A DNA stretch of 49,956 bases from an uncultured Oscillospiraceae bacterium (GTDB lineage: Bacteria; Bacillota; Clostridia; Oscillospirales; Ruminococcaceae): assembly GCA_958448395.1 (NCBI GenBank), contig CAUDDP010000008.1, positions 1 to 49,956 of the forward strand. The letters are read 5' to 3'. Both the position numbers and the translations under genes were made by a program. The notes beneath the pieces are model-generated. The model worked only from the letters and a program-made list of their open reading frames with translations. It ran no database searches and had not been told where the DNA came from. Positions 42,422 through 49,832 of this stretch are shown here, one piece after another (the first letter of the stretch is position 1; the number at the start of each line of letters is the position of its first letter).

Positions 42422-42491
42422 ACGGCAACAGCATTTATCTGCATATTGTACAAATAAATTTTGTGCAATATGATTCAAATGCTGTTGCCGT
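42422..42491. repeat. 70-bp long palindrome behind aspartokinase
   Basis: A 15-bp perfect stem (ACGGCAACAGCATTT at 42422-42436 with 42477-42491) continues, after an internal loop of 5 and 4 bases, into a 13-bp stem (42442-42454 with 42460-42472, one G-U or mismatch) and a 5-base loop. There is no T-run directly after it on the minus strand; on the plus strand ATTTTTAT starts about 5 bases later. It may protect the 3' end of the aspartokinase mRNA or be a small palindromic element. Confidence 0.75.
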
Positions 42492-42511
42492 TCGGATTTT
42501 TATATCACGGC

Positions 42512-43840
42512 TTACTGTACCGATTTTACGAACATATCGTAAATACAGCGGATTGCCTGCTCAAAGTCTTCCTCTGTCACACCAACAATGATATTCAGTT
42601 CGCTGGAGCCCTGATCAATCATCTTGACATTGACTCTTGCATGTGCCAATGCCGCAAAAATTCTGGCTGCAACCCCTCTCGTCCGATACATACCGTGTCC
42701 AACGACTGCCACCAGTGCAATGCCATCTTCGATTTCCAGTGTATCTGGATTGACCCGCTTCCGCAGTTCTGTCATAATCTGTTCCCGCTTGCCCTCCAGC
42801 TGGGAAGTTTCCAGAATCACAGTCATCGCATCAATACTGGACGGCATGTGTTCCATTGAAATATTGTGGTTTGCCAGTACATCCAGTACATCACGGCAGA
42901 AACCGACTTCACTGTTCATCTTATCCTTATGCAGATTGATGATACTGAAGTGCTTTTTCCCGGCAATGCCAGTAATGGTATACGCACTGGTTTCTTCTGC
43001 ACTGCTCTCCGGTACGATCATCGTACCCGGTGCAGTGGGATCATTCGTATTGCGGATGTTAATCGGGATCCCAGCAGAACGCACTGGGAAAATTGCCTCT
43101 TCGTGCAGAACAGATGCTCCCATGTAGGACAGCTCCCGCAGCTCTGTATAGGTAATGGTACGAATGCCAACCGGATCTTCCACAATTCTCGGATCCGCCA
43201 CCAGAAAACCAGAGACATCTGTCCAGTTCTCATACAGATCTGCCCGCATTGCCCCGGCAACAATCGAACCGGTGACATCGCTGCCGCCTCTGGAGAATGT
43301 CCGTACATAACCATCTGCACCACAGCCGTAAAAGCCCGGAATCACTACATAGTCCAAACCAGAAAGCCGTTCCCGCATAACCTGATTGGTCTTCTCTCTG
43401 TTCAGTGTGCCATCCTCCTGAAAGAAAATGACCTCTGCTGCATCCACAAATGCAAAGCCCAGATAAGCAGCAATCAGTTTGCCATTGAGATATTCCCCTC
43501 GACTTGCTGCATAATCACTGCCAAACCGCTTGCGGAAGTTTTCTCCGATGATGATAAATTCCTCATCCAGCAAATCTGCCGGCATGGAAAGCCCCTCTAA
43601 AATGCTGACGTAACGTGCTTGAATTGCTGCCAGCTGTTCTGTAAAAGTTTCCCCCCGTTCTGCCAGTGCATAGCACTGATAAAGCATATCCGTCACTTTG
43701 GTATCTTCTTTAAACCGTTTCCCCGGTGCAGATGGTACCACATAGCGTCTGGTATCTTCCGCTTTTATAATAGAAGCAGCCTTTTGAATCTGTCCGGCAT
43801 CTGCCAGACTGCTGCCGCCAAACTTTACAACTTTCATCAT
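42512..43840 (-). CDS. Aspartate kinase
   Basis: This enzyme phosphorylates aspartate at the entry of lysine, threonine, methionine and diaminopimelate synthesis. The 442-residue protein starts with the kinase motif VVKFGGSSLADAGQ and contains FSRGGSDVTGSIVAGA (about 208) and a C-terminal pair of ACT domains (about 305-440) for feedback control. No homoserine dehydrogenase domain is fused. The ATG at 43840 lacks a nearby Shine-Dalgarno sequence; AGGAGG at 43881-43886 lies 40 bases upstream and a 12-bp hairpin in between may bring it close. An in-frame TAA 12 bases upstream rules out a longer protein. Confidence 0.93.
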   Translation of the reverse strand: MMKVVKFGGSSLADAGQIQKAASIIKAEDTRRYVVPSAPGKRFKEDTKVTDMLYQCYALAERGETFTEQLAAIQARYVSILEGLSMPADLLDEEFIIIGENFRKRFGSDYAASRGEYLNGKLIAAYLGFAFVDAAEVIFFQEDGTLNREKTNQVMRERLSGLDYVVIPGFYGCGADGYVRTFSRGGSDVTGSIVAGAMRADLYENWTDVSGFLVADPRIVEDPVGIRTITYTELRELSYMGASVLHEEAIFPVRSAGIPINIRNTNDPTAPGTMIVPESSAEETSAYTITGIAGKKHFSIINLHKDKMNSEVGFCRDVLDVLANHNISMEHMPSSIDAMTVILETSQLEGKREQIMTELRKRVNPDTLEIEDGIALVAVVGHGMYRTRGVAARIFAALAHARVNVKMIDQGSSELNIIVGVTEEDFEQAIRCIYDMFVKSVQ

Positions 43841-43848
43841 GGTATTTT

Positions 43849-43886
43849 GATTTTATGGCAGGCAATGCCGTAAAATCCACCCTCCT
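43849..43886 (-). promoter_or_regulatory. Hairpin between Shine-Dalgarno and start codon of aspartokinase
   Basis: On the minus strand the order is AGGAGG (43886-43881), GTG, a hairpin GATTTTACGGCA-TTGCC-TGCCATAAAATC (43877-43849; 12 positions with one C-A mismatch), AAAATACC, ATG. Unfolded, the Shine-Dalgarno is 40 bases from the ATG; with the hairpin looped out the spacing is about 11 bases. Such folded spacers are known to enable initiation in a few phage and bacterial mRNAs. Confidence 0.6.
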
Positions 43887-43934
43887 CATTTTTATATTTT
43901 CTACAAAAAGCGTGCAAAAAGAACGTCATATTCC

Positions 43935-43963
43935 AGTATATTCGATTTCCGAGAAAAAATCAA
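43935..43963 (-). promoter_or_regulatory. Aspartokinase promoter
   Basis: On the minus strand: TTGATT (43958-43963), 17 bases, TATACT (43935-43940). It gives a leader of about 88 bases. Confidence 0.75.
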
Positions 43964-44136
43964 CTGTAAAATCTCATGAATTTTTGTAAAAAAACATTGT
44001 TTATTTGTAGAATACGACTGTATCTGTGTCATGGACTCTTAAGCCCACCCCTGCAAGCAAACTGTTATTCCTTTGAATACAAAGAATCGGAATCAAGAAA
44101 AAAGGAAAATTCCGTGTATTTTTTCAAAATTGGGAC

Positions 44137-44165
44137 TTGCATTTTAAAAAAAAATATGATATAAT
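44137..44165 (+). promoter_or_regulatory. secG promoter
   Basis: TTGCAT (44137-44142), 17 bases including an A-tract, TATAAT (44160-44165), with TG one base before the -10 hexamer. The leader is about 26 bases. Confidence 0.85.
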
Positions 44166-44197
44166 AACAGAGATCATCAAAGACGGGAGGTTTGGTT

Positions 44198-44455
44198 ATG
44201 GGCGTATTGGAAATCGTAATGGGTGCAGTATTGCTGCTGATCAGTATACTCGCTATTATTGTCTGCATGATGCAGGAACAGAAGCCGCAGAACGCAACGG
44301 CTGCCCTGACAGGTGCAAGCAACGATTCCTTCTATGATAAGAACAGAGGCCGTACAAAGGAAGCAAGATTGCGGAAAATCACCACGATTTTAACCGTTCT
44401 CTTCTTTGCCCTCATTCTTTTCATTGATATCGTAATGCCGTTGATTTTAAAATAA
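44198..44455 (+). CDS. secG: Preprotein translocase subunit SecG
   Basis: SecG is the small accessory subunit of the SecYEG channel. The start at ATG 44198 is 7 bases after GGGAGG; the length is 85 residues. It has two membrane segments (about 3-24 and 62-82) joined by a polar cytosolic loop with NATAALTGASNDSFYDKNRGRT, close to the conserved LTG..G..FLGKNRGRT motif of the family. The gene order secG-rnr is widespread in Firmicutes. A terminator follows. Confidence 0.93.
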   Translation: MGVLEIVMGAVLLLISILAIIVCMMQEQKPQNATAALTGASNDSFYDKNRGRTKEARLRKITTILTVLFFALILFIDIVMPLILK

Positions 44456-44676
44456 CAACGACGCCGTCCTGTCATTCGGTCAGACAACCGGATGACAGGT
44501 ATTTTTTTACCTGCATGGACCACAAAAAAACAGAAATGCTATGCTTAACTGCATCGGACAAATGTCCGTTTTCTGTATTCCTATGAACAGAATTTTTAAT
44601 TGCATACAAATATAGACTTTCATTTTTAAATTTTTCTCCATTTAAAATACAACTTATAGAAAGGAACCCGATTGAT
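44456..44676. other. Intergenic region between secG and rnr
   Basis: After the secG terminator, a small CGGACA-AA-TGTCCG hairpin followed by TTTTC (about 44557-44574) could be a second weak terminator. No confident rnr promoter is visible; the AT-rich stretch 44600-44655 is the likely place. Confidence 0.45.
44468..44508 (+). terminator. secG terminator
   Basis: A 13-bp stem (CCTGTCATTCGGT at 44468-44480 with ACCGGATGACAGG at 44487-44499, one G-U pair) and then TATTTTTTT. It begins 13 bases after the stop codon. Confidence 0.9.
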
Positions 44677-46869
44677 ATGGCAAAATCATCTGCTGCACCG
44701 CCCAAACGAGAGGCGGCGGAAATTCTGGCAGCCTATATAAAAAAATGTAAACTCTTTTTGGCAGATGCCGGCATTCACGGTTTAGAAGAAACCGTACTGG
44801 CAGCAAAATGCCGCACGAAAAAAAATGGCTCTGCTCTGTTTCAGACAGCACTGGAATCTCTGCGAAAGGAGGGACTGATTTATAAGCAGCGTCGGAAATA
44901 TTATTGGTGTGCTGCATTACACTGCAAAACCGGTACCGTTGTCCGGCTCAGTCGTACCTTTGGATTTATTCGTCCAGATGATGCAGAAGAAACAGAGGAC
45001 TGGTTCATTCCCGGAAAATTCCTGCTTGGTGCCCTGCCGCAGGACAGAGTCCTGATGCGAAGCATCCCCTCCCGCAGCGGCAAACCAGAGGGCGAAGTGC
45101 TGGATATTTTGGAACCAGCTCCGGCACGGCTGACCGGTATCATAATCCAGGAAGACGGTCACCTTGCCCTGCTGCCGGACACCATGAGCAAAACACCCAT
45201 TCGGCTGCTGCCGAACAAGGACATCTCCTATCAGGAACGGGATAAAGTCTTAGCAGAGATTGTTTCCCGTGGAACACGTCACGCCGAACACAAGGCAAAG
45301 GTAATTTACTCATTTGGCAATGCAGAATCCGCTGCCGTCTGTGCCAAAGCCCTGCTGACACTGGAGAATATTTCCCCTGTTTTTCCAGAGGAAGTCGAAG
45401 AGGAAGCAGCAGCACTTGCCTCTGCTCCCATTCCGGCTGAAGCATACCAGAACCGTCTTGACCTGCGGGATACCTGTATCTTTACCATTGACAGTGCAGA
45501 ATCCAAAGATCTGGATGATGCCATTTCCATCGAACGCAATGGAACCGGCTACCGACTCGGTGTGCATATTGCAGATGTTTCCCACTACGTTAAGCCGCAT
45601 TCTGCACTGGATAAAGAAGCCCTGGCACGGGGCACCAGTCTGTATTATGCCGATCAGGTTATCCCCATGCTGCCAAAGGCACTCTCCAATGGCATTTGCT
45701 CGCTAAATCCACAGGAAGACCGGCTTACCTTTTCCGCTCTGATGGAACTGGATGAACAGGGTGTCTTACGTTCCTACACCTTCCGCAAGACCATCATTCG
45801 TTCCAGAGTCAAAGGCGTTTACAAGGAAATCAACGCATTGTTGGATGGGTCAGCAGATACCGATTTGCAGGAAAAATATGCAGAAGTTATGGACATGCTG
45901 CCACTGCTGAACGAACTCTGTGACAAACGACTCGCTCTGCGAAAGCAGCGTGGTGCACCGGAAATTGAAACGCCAGAGAGTAAAATTACGTTAAACGCAC
46001 AGGGCATTTGTGTAGCTGTACAGCCCCGTACCCGTGGCAAGAGCGAATGTATCATTGAAGAAATGATGCTGCTTGCCAATGAATCGGCTGCCCGTGTCGC
46101 AAAGGAACATGCCCTGCCGTTTGTCTATCGTGTACACGATGCACCGTCCTCCGAAAAAATAGACGCATTGCAGGAAGGGTTACTCCGAATGGGAGCAGAA
46201 GTGCCAGTCATGACAAAGGTACAACCAAGAACGCTGGCAGAAATTCTGGAAAAGGCAAACGGTACCCCAGCTGCTCCTGTCATCCATGGTATGGTACTGC
46301 GTTCCATGGCAAAGGCAGCTTATGAAACAGAACCCATCGGGCATTTTGGTCTGGCATTAAAAGATTATGCCCACTTTACGTCTCCCATCCGACGGTATCC
46401 GGATTTGGCAATTCATCGGATTTTGTCAGAATGGTACAATACCAAGCGTGCCGAAACCGTACAAAAACGATTTACGAAATTTGCAGCAAAAGCAGCCGAA
46501 CAGTCCAGTCAACGGGAGCTGCTGACCATTCGGGTTTCCAGAGATTGCGAAGCCTGCTATTTTGCAGAATATATGCGACAGCACCTCGGCGAAGAAATGA
46601 CTGGACTGGTGACCGGTGTCACGGATTTTGGTATCTATGTAATGCTGCCAAATACGGTAGAGGGTATGGTTTCCATTCGAGAGATGGGAGAAAATACGAT
46701 GTGGACAAATGACCACAATGTCCGTCTAGTACAGGAAAACGGCAGTGCCGTCTATCAACTTGGCGATACTGTAAACGTGATTTGTACGAAAACAGATATT
46801 TCCTCCGGCAATATTGATTTTCAATTGGTGGAAGAAACCAAAGGAGCATCGCCATGTCAGTCGTATTGA
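44677..46869 (+). CDS. rnr: Ribonuclease R
   Basis: RNase R is a processive 3'-5' exoribonuclease that unwinds structured RNA. The 730-residue protein has an N-terminal winged-helix region, cold-shock domains (RTFGFIRPDD), the RNB domain with the active-site acidic cluster in DSAESKDLDDAISIE (about 270-285), and a C-terminal S1 domain (about 643-720; TGLVTGVTDFGIYV). AAAGGA is 11 bases before the ATG. It follows secG as in many Firmicutes, but smpB is not next; an SDR gene overlaps its end by 16 bases instead. Confidence 0.96.
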   Translation: MAKSSAAPPKREAAEILAAYIKKCKLFLADAGIHGLEETVLAAKCRTKKNGSALFQTALESLRKEGLIYKQRRKYYWCAALHCKTGTVVRLSRTFGFIRPDDAEETEDWFIPGKFLLGALPQDRVLMRSIPSRSGKPEGEVLDILEPAPARLTGIIIQEDGHLALLPDTMSKTPIRLLPNKDISYQERDKVLAEIVSRGTRHAEHKAKVIYSFGNAESAAVCAKALLTLENISPVFPEEVEEEAAALASAPIPAEAYQNRLDLRDTCIFTIDSAESKDLDDAISIERNGTGYRLGVHIADVSHYVKPHSALDKEALARGTSLYYADQVIPMLPKALSNGICSLNPQEDRLTFSALMELDEQGVLRSYTFRKTIIRSRVKGVYKEINALLDGSADTDLQEKYAEVMDMLPLLNELCDKRLALRKQRGAPEIETPESKITLNAQGICVAVQPRTRGKSECIIEEMMLLANESAARVAKEHALPFVYRVHDAPSSEKIDALQEGLLRMGAEVPVMTKVQPRTLAEILEKANGTPAAPVIHGMVLRSMAKAAYETEPIGHFGLALKDYAHFTSPIRRYPDLAIHRILSEWYNTKRAETVQKRFTKFAAKAAEQSSQRELLTIRVSRDCEACYFAEYMRQHLGEEMTGLVTGVTDFGIYVMLPNTVEGMVSIREMGENTMWTNDHNVRLVQENGSAVYQLGDTVNVICTKTDISSGNIDFQLVEETKGASPCQSY

Positions 46870-47570
46870 TTACCGGCGGTTCCCGTGGCATTGGTGCTGC
46901 CATTGCAAAGCAATTTGCACAGCAGGGCAGCACCGTTTACATCACCTACTGTCAGTCAAAGAATGCCGCTGCTGCCTTACAGGCACAATATGGCGTACAT
47001 CCCACTGCTGCAGACTTTCGACAGCCGGATGCACCGAAAAAGTTAGCAGAAACCATTTTGCAGCAAGCTGGAACCGTAGATGTTCTGGTCAATAATGCAG
47101 CCATTTCTGTTGTCAATTTATTTCAATGCGTTTCCCCAGCTGAACGAGCAGCATTGTATCAAGTGAATCTATTTGGGACAACCGAACTGACTCGTGCGAT
47201 TTTGCCGACCATGCTGCGGCAACACAGCGGCTGCATCATCAATCTGGCATCTATCTGGGGAGAAACAGGAGCATCCTGTGAAGTAGACTATTCTGTCACA
47301 AAGGGAGCTGTAATTGCCTTTACAAAGGCACTGGCAAAAGAAGTCGCACCGTCTGGTATTCGAGTGAATGCGGTTTCTCCGGGTGTGATTGATACAGAGA
47401 TGAACGCACACCTGTCATCGGAAGACCGACAGAGTTTGGCAGAAGAAACGCCGTTGCAACGAATCGGGAAACCGGAAGAAGTGGCAGCAGCAGTTTGTTT
47501 TCTGGCATCGGAACAGGCATCTTTTATTACTGGACAGATTCTGCCGGTGAATGGTGGCTTTTTAATATAG
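46854..47570 (+). CDS. SDR-family oxidoreductase (FabG-like)
   Basis: A 238-residue short-chain dehydrogenase with the cofactor motif TGGSRGIG (about residues 7-14), NNAA (about 83-86), the catalytic Ser/Tyr/Lys set in LASIWGETGASCEVDYSVTKGA (split here: Ser in NLASIW, YSVTK) and the C-terminal FITGQILPVNGGF. NAD(P)H-dependent. The size fits 3-oxoacyl-ACP reductase FabG or the EF-P 5-aminopentanone reductase YmfI; without fab neighbours I cannot decide. AAAGGAG is 7 bases before the ATG, inside rnr, which it overlaps by 16 bases. Confidence 0.88.
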   Translation: MSVVLITGGSRGIGAAIAKQFAQQGSTVYITYCQSKNAAAALQAQYGVHPTAADFRQPDAPKKLAETILQQAGTVDVLVNNAAISVVNLFQCVSPAERAALYQVNLFGTTELTRAILPTMLRQHSGCIINLASIWGETGASCEVDYSVTKGAVIAFTKALAKEVAPSGIRVNAVSPGVIDTEMNAHLSSEDRQSLAEETPLQRIGKPEEVAAAVCFLASEQASFITGQILPVNGGFLI

Positions 47571-47734
47571 CAACGCAAATCCGCAGTCGACTCTTTTATT
47601 CTTTTTGCTTCTTTTTCTTTTTTCAGTAAAAAGAAGCGAAGAATTATAAGAGGCGAGCAGCCCCTTATTTTTTGCGAAGCAAAAACAAAACAGAAACAAG
47701 GTTTATACAAGGAAAACAAATACGAAAAACATCC

Positions 47735-47836
47735 CATCAATCGCCCTCTCAAAATTTTCCTACTCAACTTGCAAAAAGGCTACATACAGGGCGATTGATG
47801 CCTACACAGGCAAGCTGGGGTGTCCCAGCCTTGCCG
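47735..47836. repeat. 13-bp inverted repeat and adjacent GC-rich hairpin
   Basis: CATCAATCGCCCT (47735-47747) and AGGGCGATTGATG (47788-47800) are perfect complements 40 bases apart. Immediately after, GGCAAGCTGGG (from about 47809) pairs with CCCAGCCTTGCC (to 47836) with one bulged C around a GTGT loop. They may be the ends of a separate small element next to the dispersed repeat. Confidence 0.6.
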
Positions 47837-47926
47837 GCGGAGTTCAGACCATTCTATTTAGAAAAATCCATCCGGCATTTTGATCGCATATGGGAACCAT
47901 TCTTAGGGAAACCTTTTCTGAACCAT

Positions 47927-48178
47927 TCGGCGAAAACGCTTCGCTGTTCGCCTGTGTCCGCTGTCCGCCCTGTTTCGGTGTCCAAATTTGCAGCCAAATC
48001 ACTCTAAATTTCTACATTCTGCATCGTTTTGTTATTTTAAAGGGCGGACAGCGATAGCTTATTCTTCATTTCGTTATCTTATCCAACTCGTTTGCTCTGC
48101 AAGGGGGACAGCTTGTCCCCCTTGCATCCCCCTCGCCAAGCTGGAGCCAGCTTGACCGCAATTGCTATTCGGCGAATC
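47927..48178. repeat. Variant copy of the dispersed element
   Basis: The core from GGCGAA (47929) through CTGTGTCCGC...GGACAGC to CTATTCGGCGAAT (about 48178) closely follows the full copy at 16.3 kb, including the 13-14 bp inverted repeat (47958-47971 with 48041-48053). The ACGTGAG terminal repeats are missing; the ends instead carry ATTCGGCGAA-like sequence. Relative to the full copy it has about 36 extra bases between two CAGCTTG direct repeats, including a GGGGGACA/TGTCCCCC hairpin and a CAAGCTGG/CCAGCTTG hairpin. Confidence 0.78.
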
Positions 48179-48236
48179 ATACTGATTTCTTATCTGTTCT
48201 AATACAAAAATACTATTTAAGAAAGGAATCTCAACC

Positions 48237-48626
48237 ATGAAGTCAATCACCATGACCGAACACGCTCTTGCAGTTCGGGAACATGCCTATGCCCCTTATT
48301 CCAACTTTCAGGTTGGTGCCGCTCTGCAATGCAGCGACGGCAGTATCTTCACCGGCTGCAACGTCGAAAATGCCTCCTACTCCATGACCATCTGTGCCGA
48401 ACGTTCTGCTATCGTACAGGCAATTGCTGCTGGAAAGCGTTCCTTTCACTCTATTGCCATTGTCGGCGGAAAAACAAAGGAAGCAGCAAACACAACACCC
48501 TGTCCCCCCTGTGGTGCCTGTTTACAGGTACTGGCAGAGTTCTGCGACGGGGACTTTCCCATACTTCTAGCAGATGGCATGCATAAACTAAAGGAATTTC
48601 TGCCAAATGCATTTCAGCTAACATAA
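48237..48626 (+). CDS. cdd: Cytidine deaminase
   Basis: Cdd deaminates cytidine and deoxycytidine to uridines in pyrimidine salvage. The 129-residue homotetrameric-type protein has the zinc and proton-shuttle motif CAERSA (about residues 52-57) and the second zinc motif PCPPCGACLQVL (about 84-95). AAAGGA is 9 bases before the ATG. It stands alone between the repeat-rich region and a strong terminator. Confidence 0.97.
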   Translation: MKSITMTEHALAVREHAYAPYSNFQVGAALQCSDGSIFTGCNVENASYSMTICAERSAIVQAIAAGKRSFHSIAIVGGKTKEAANTTPCPPCGACLQVLAEFCDGDFPILLADGMHKLKEFLPNAFQLT

Positions 48627-48636
48627 CACAACAACA

Positions 48637-48679
48637 AAACCCAATTTGCTGCCTGCAAAAAATTGGGTTTCTTTTTTTT
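48637..48679 (+). terminator. cdd terminator
   Basis: An 11-bp stem (AAACCCAATTT at 48637-48647, AAATTGGGTTT at 48660-48670) followed by C and T8. It lies 10 bases past the stop codon. Confidence 0.92.
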
Positions 48680-48687
48680 CGGAAATC

Positions 48688-48711
48688 TGTAACGTTTCTG
48701 CAAAATGCGTG
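48688..48711 (+). promoter_or_regulatory. Candidate ECF-type promoter of the sigma factor gene
   Basis: TGTAAC (48688-48693), 14 bases, CGTG (48708-48711). The AAC core at -35 and CGT at -10 resemble autoregulated ECF sigma promoters, although the spacing is one or two bases shorter than the well-known sigma-W type. No sigma-A pair of similar quality is present in the 70-base gap. Confidence 0.4.
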
Positions 48712-48748
48712 TATTGATAGGTGAAGACGTCTTCAGGGAGGTGGTCGA

Positions 48749-49303
48749 ATGGAAGAAGCATGGGTGGAACGCCTGCACAACAACGAAGAAACAGCACTTC
48801 GTGTCCTCATTGCACAATATACACCCTATGTCTATGCCATTATCCGCAATTTTTCCAAGGGAAAACTCTCACCGGCTGATATCGAAGAACTCACCGCCGA
48901 TGTATTCATTCGACTCTGGAATAACCGGCAGCAGGTACGGGAAGAAACGCTATCCCCCTATCTGGCAGCAATCGCCCGCAACTGTACCAAAAACCGATTT
49001 CGGCAAATCGGAAAACAACTCCCCAACCGGCAGGAGCTGGAGTCCCTACAACTGGCAGATGATTTGGATATTTGCCGGAATGCCGAACAAACAGAAGCAT
49101 TTTCCTATGCAGTGAAAGCCTTGCAAACACTGCCGCCAACAGAGCGGGAAGTTCTAGTGCGATTCTATTTTTACGGTGAAAAAACAACGGAAATTGCAGC
49201 TGCCCTGCCATTGACATGCGGAGCGGTTCGGGTCAAGCTGCACAGAGGAAGAGCAAAACTACGGCATACACTGGAAGAGAGGGGGTACTCCTATGCCGAA
49301 TAA
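48749..49303 (+). CDS. ECF-family RNA polymerase sigma factor
   Basis: A 184-residue sigma-70-family protein with only regions 2 and 4. Region 2 spans about residues 20-90 (EELTADVFIRLWNN is the 2.2 segment with the usual D-V-F-x-x-x-W pattern) and region 4 about 120-175 (LPPTEREVLVRFYFYGEKTTEIAAAL, GAVRVKLHRGRAKLR as helix-turn-helix). GGGAGG lies just upstream of the ATG. The next gene overlaps it by 11 bases and encodes a single-pass membrane protein, the typical anti-sigma arrangement. The regulon and signal are unknown. Confidence 0.92.
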   Translation: MEEAWVERLHNNEETALRVLIAQYTPYVYAIIRNFSKGKLSPADIEELTADVFIRLWNNRQQVREETLSPYLAAIARNCTKNRFRQIGKQLPNRQELESLQLADDLDICRNAEQTEAFSYAVKALQTLPPTEREVLVRFYFYGEKTTEIAAALPLTCGAVRVKLHRGRAKLRHTLEERGYSYAE

Positions 49304-49802
49304 AGATTGGATGAAAGAGATTTCACCGCTGCATCTGCCGGAAGAAACCGATTTGCAGCAGCGGATTCAAAACCGTGTGCAGGAGCAGCTGCATACAGAA
49401 CAGAAACAGGAGGAACAGATTATGATAAAAAAGAACGTAAAACGCCGGATTCGCCCATTGATTTTGATTGCCGCCGTGATTGGCATCGGTGCTGCCTCTT
49501 TGGTCACTGCCAATGCTGCAACAGATGGTGCAGTTTTGACAAAAATCAGCTTTTTTATCAATGGAGAAAAACAGACATTGGATGGAGAACTGGTAGAAAC
49601 AGATGATGGAGCCTACATCTATCAGTGGAAGCCAGAGGACTACGACAGTGATACAGAATATGAAATTGAGTATGAGGAAGTCATAACCGATGACGGATAC
49701 GAAGTGCAGTGCGAAGAAGGGGCAGACGAGAACGACGATACCATAACCTTCCACATTGAAACGGATTCGGAAACCGAAAACAGCAGTGCAGAAGAAAATT
49801 GA
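49293..49802 (+). CDS. Putative membrane anti-sigma partner
   Basis: The 169-residue protein has a cytosolic part of about 55 residues (HLPEETDLQQRIQNRVQEQL, helical and charged), one membrane segment (about 54-76, LILIAAVIGIGAASLVTANA) and a strongly acidic extracytoplasmic domain of about 90 residues rich in Asp, Glu and Tyr. It starts inside the sigma gene (11-base overlap). I recognise no zinc-binding ZAS motif, so the anti-sigma call rests on topology and gene order. The acidic outer domain could sense cations or envelope state (speculative). Confidence 0.68.
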   Translation: MPNKDWMKEISPLHLPEETDLQQRIQNRVQEQLHTEQKQEEQIMIKKNVKRRIRPLILIAAVIGIGAASLVTANAATDGAVLTKISFFINGEKQTLDGELVETDDGAYIYQWKPEDYDSDTEYEIEYEEVITDDGYEVQCEEGADENDDTITFHIETDSETENSSAEEN

Positions 49803-49832
49803 TTGTATGCTTCATAAAACACATTCTATAAA

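Larger units (their letters stand above)
43841..44197. other. Divergent control region between aspartokinase and secG
   Basis: These 357 bases hold the aspartokinase leader hairpin and promoter (minus) and the secG promoter (plus). In the middle part (43964-44136) I see no further gene, riboswitch or T-box signature. Confidence 0.65.
47571..48236. other. Gene-free region packed with inverted repeats and a repeat-element copy
   Basis: This 666-base stretch before cdd holds four structures: a GCTTCTTTTT/AAAAAGAAGC inverted repeat (47607-47637) just past the SDR gene, a 13-bp inverted repeat (47735-47800), an 11-bp GC-rich hairpin (47809-47836), and a variant copy of the dispersed element (about 47927-48178). 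ORFs across it have no ribosome binding sites. No clear cdd promoter is visible; it may lie just right of the element. Confidence 0.7.

Noticed and set aside
43841..44136. Lysine riboswitch or T-box before aspartokinase
   Set aside because: The leader from the identified promoter is about 88 bases, too short, and lacks the T-box or L-box sequences; only the single hairpin near the start codon is evident.
47672..48007. 111-codon plus-strand ORF before cdd
   Set aside because: It runs through inverted repeats and the element copy, with no ribosome binding site or recognisable protein features.
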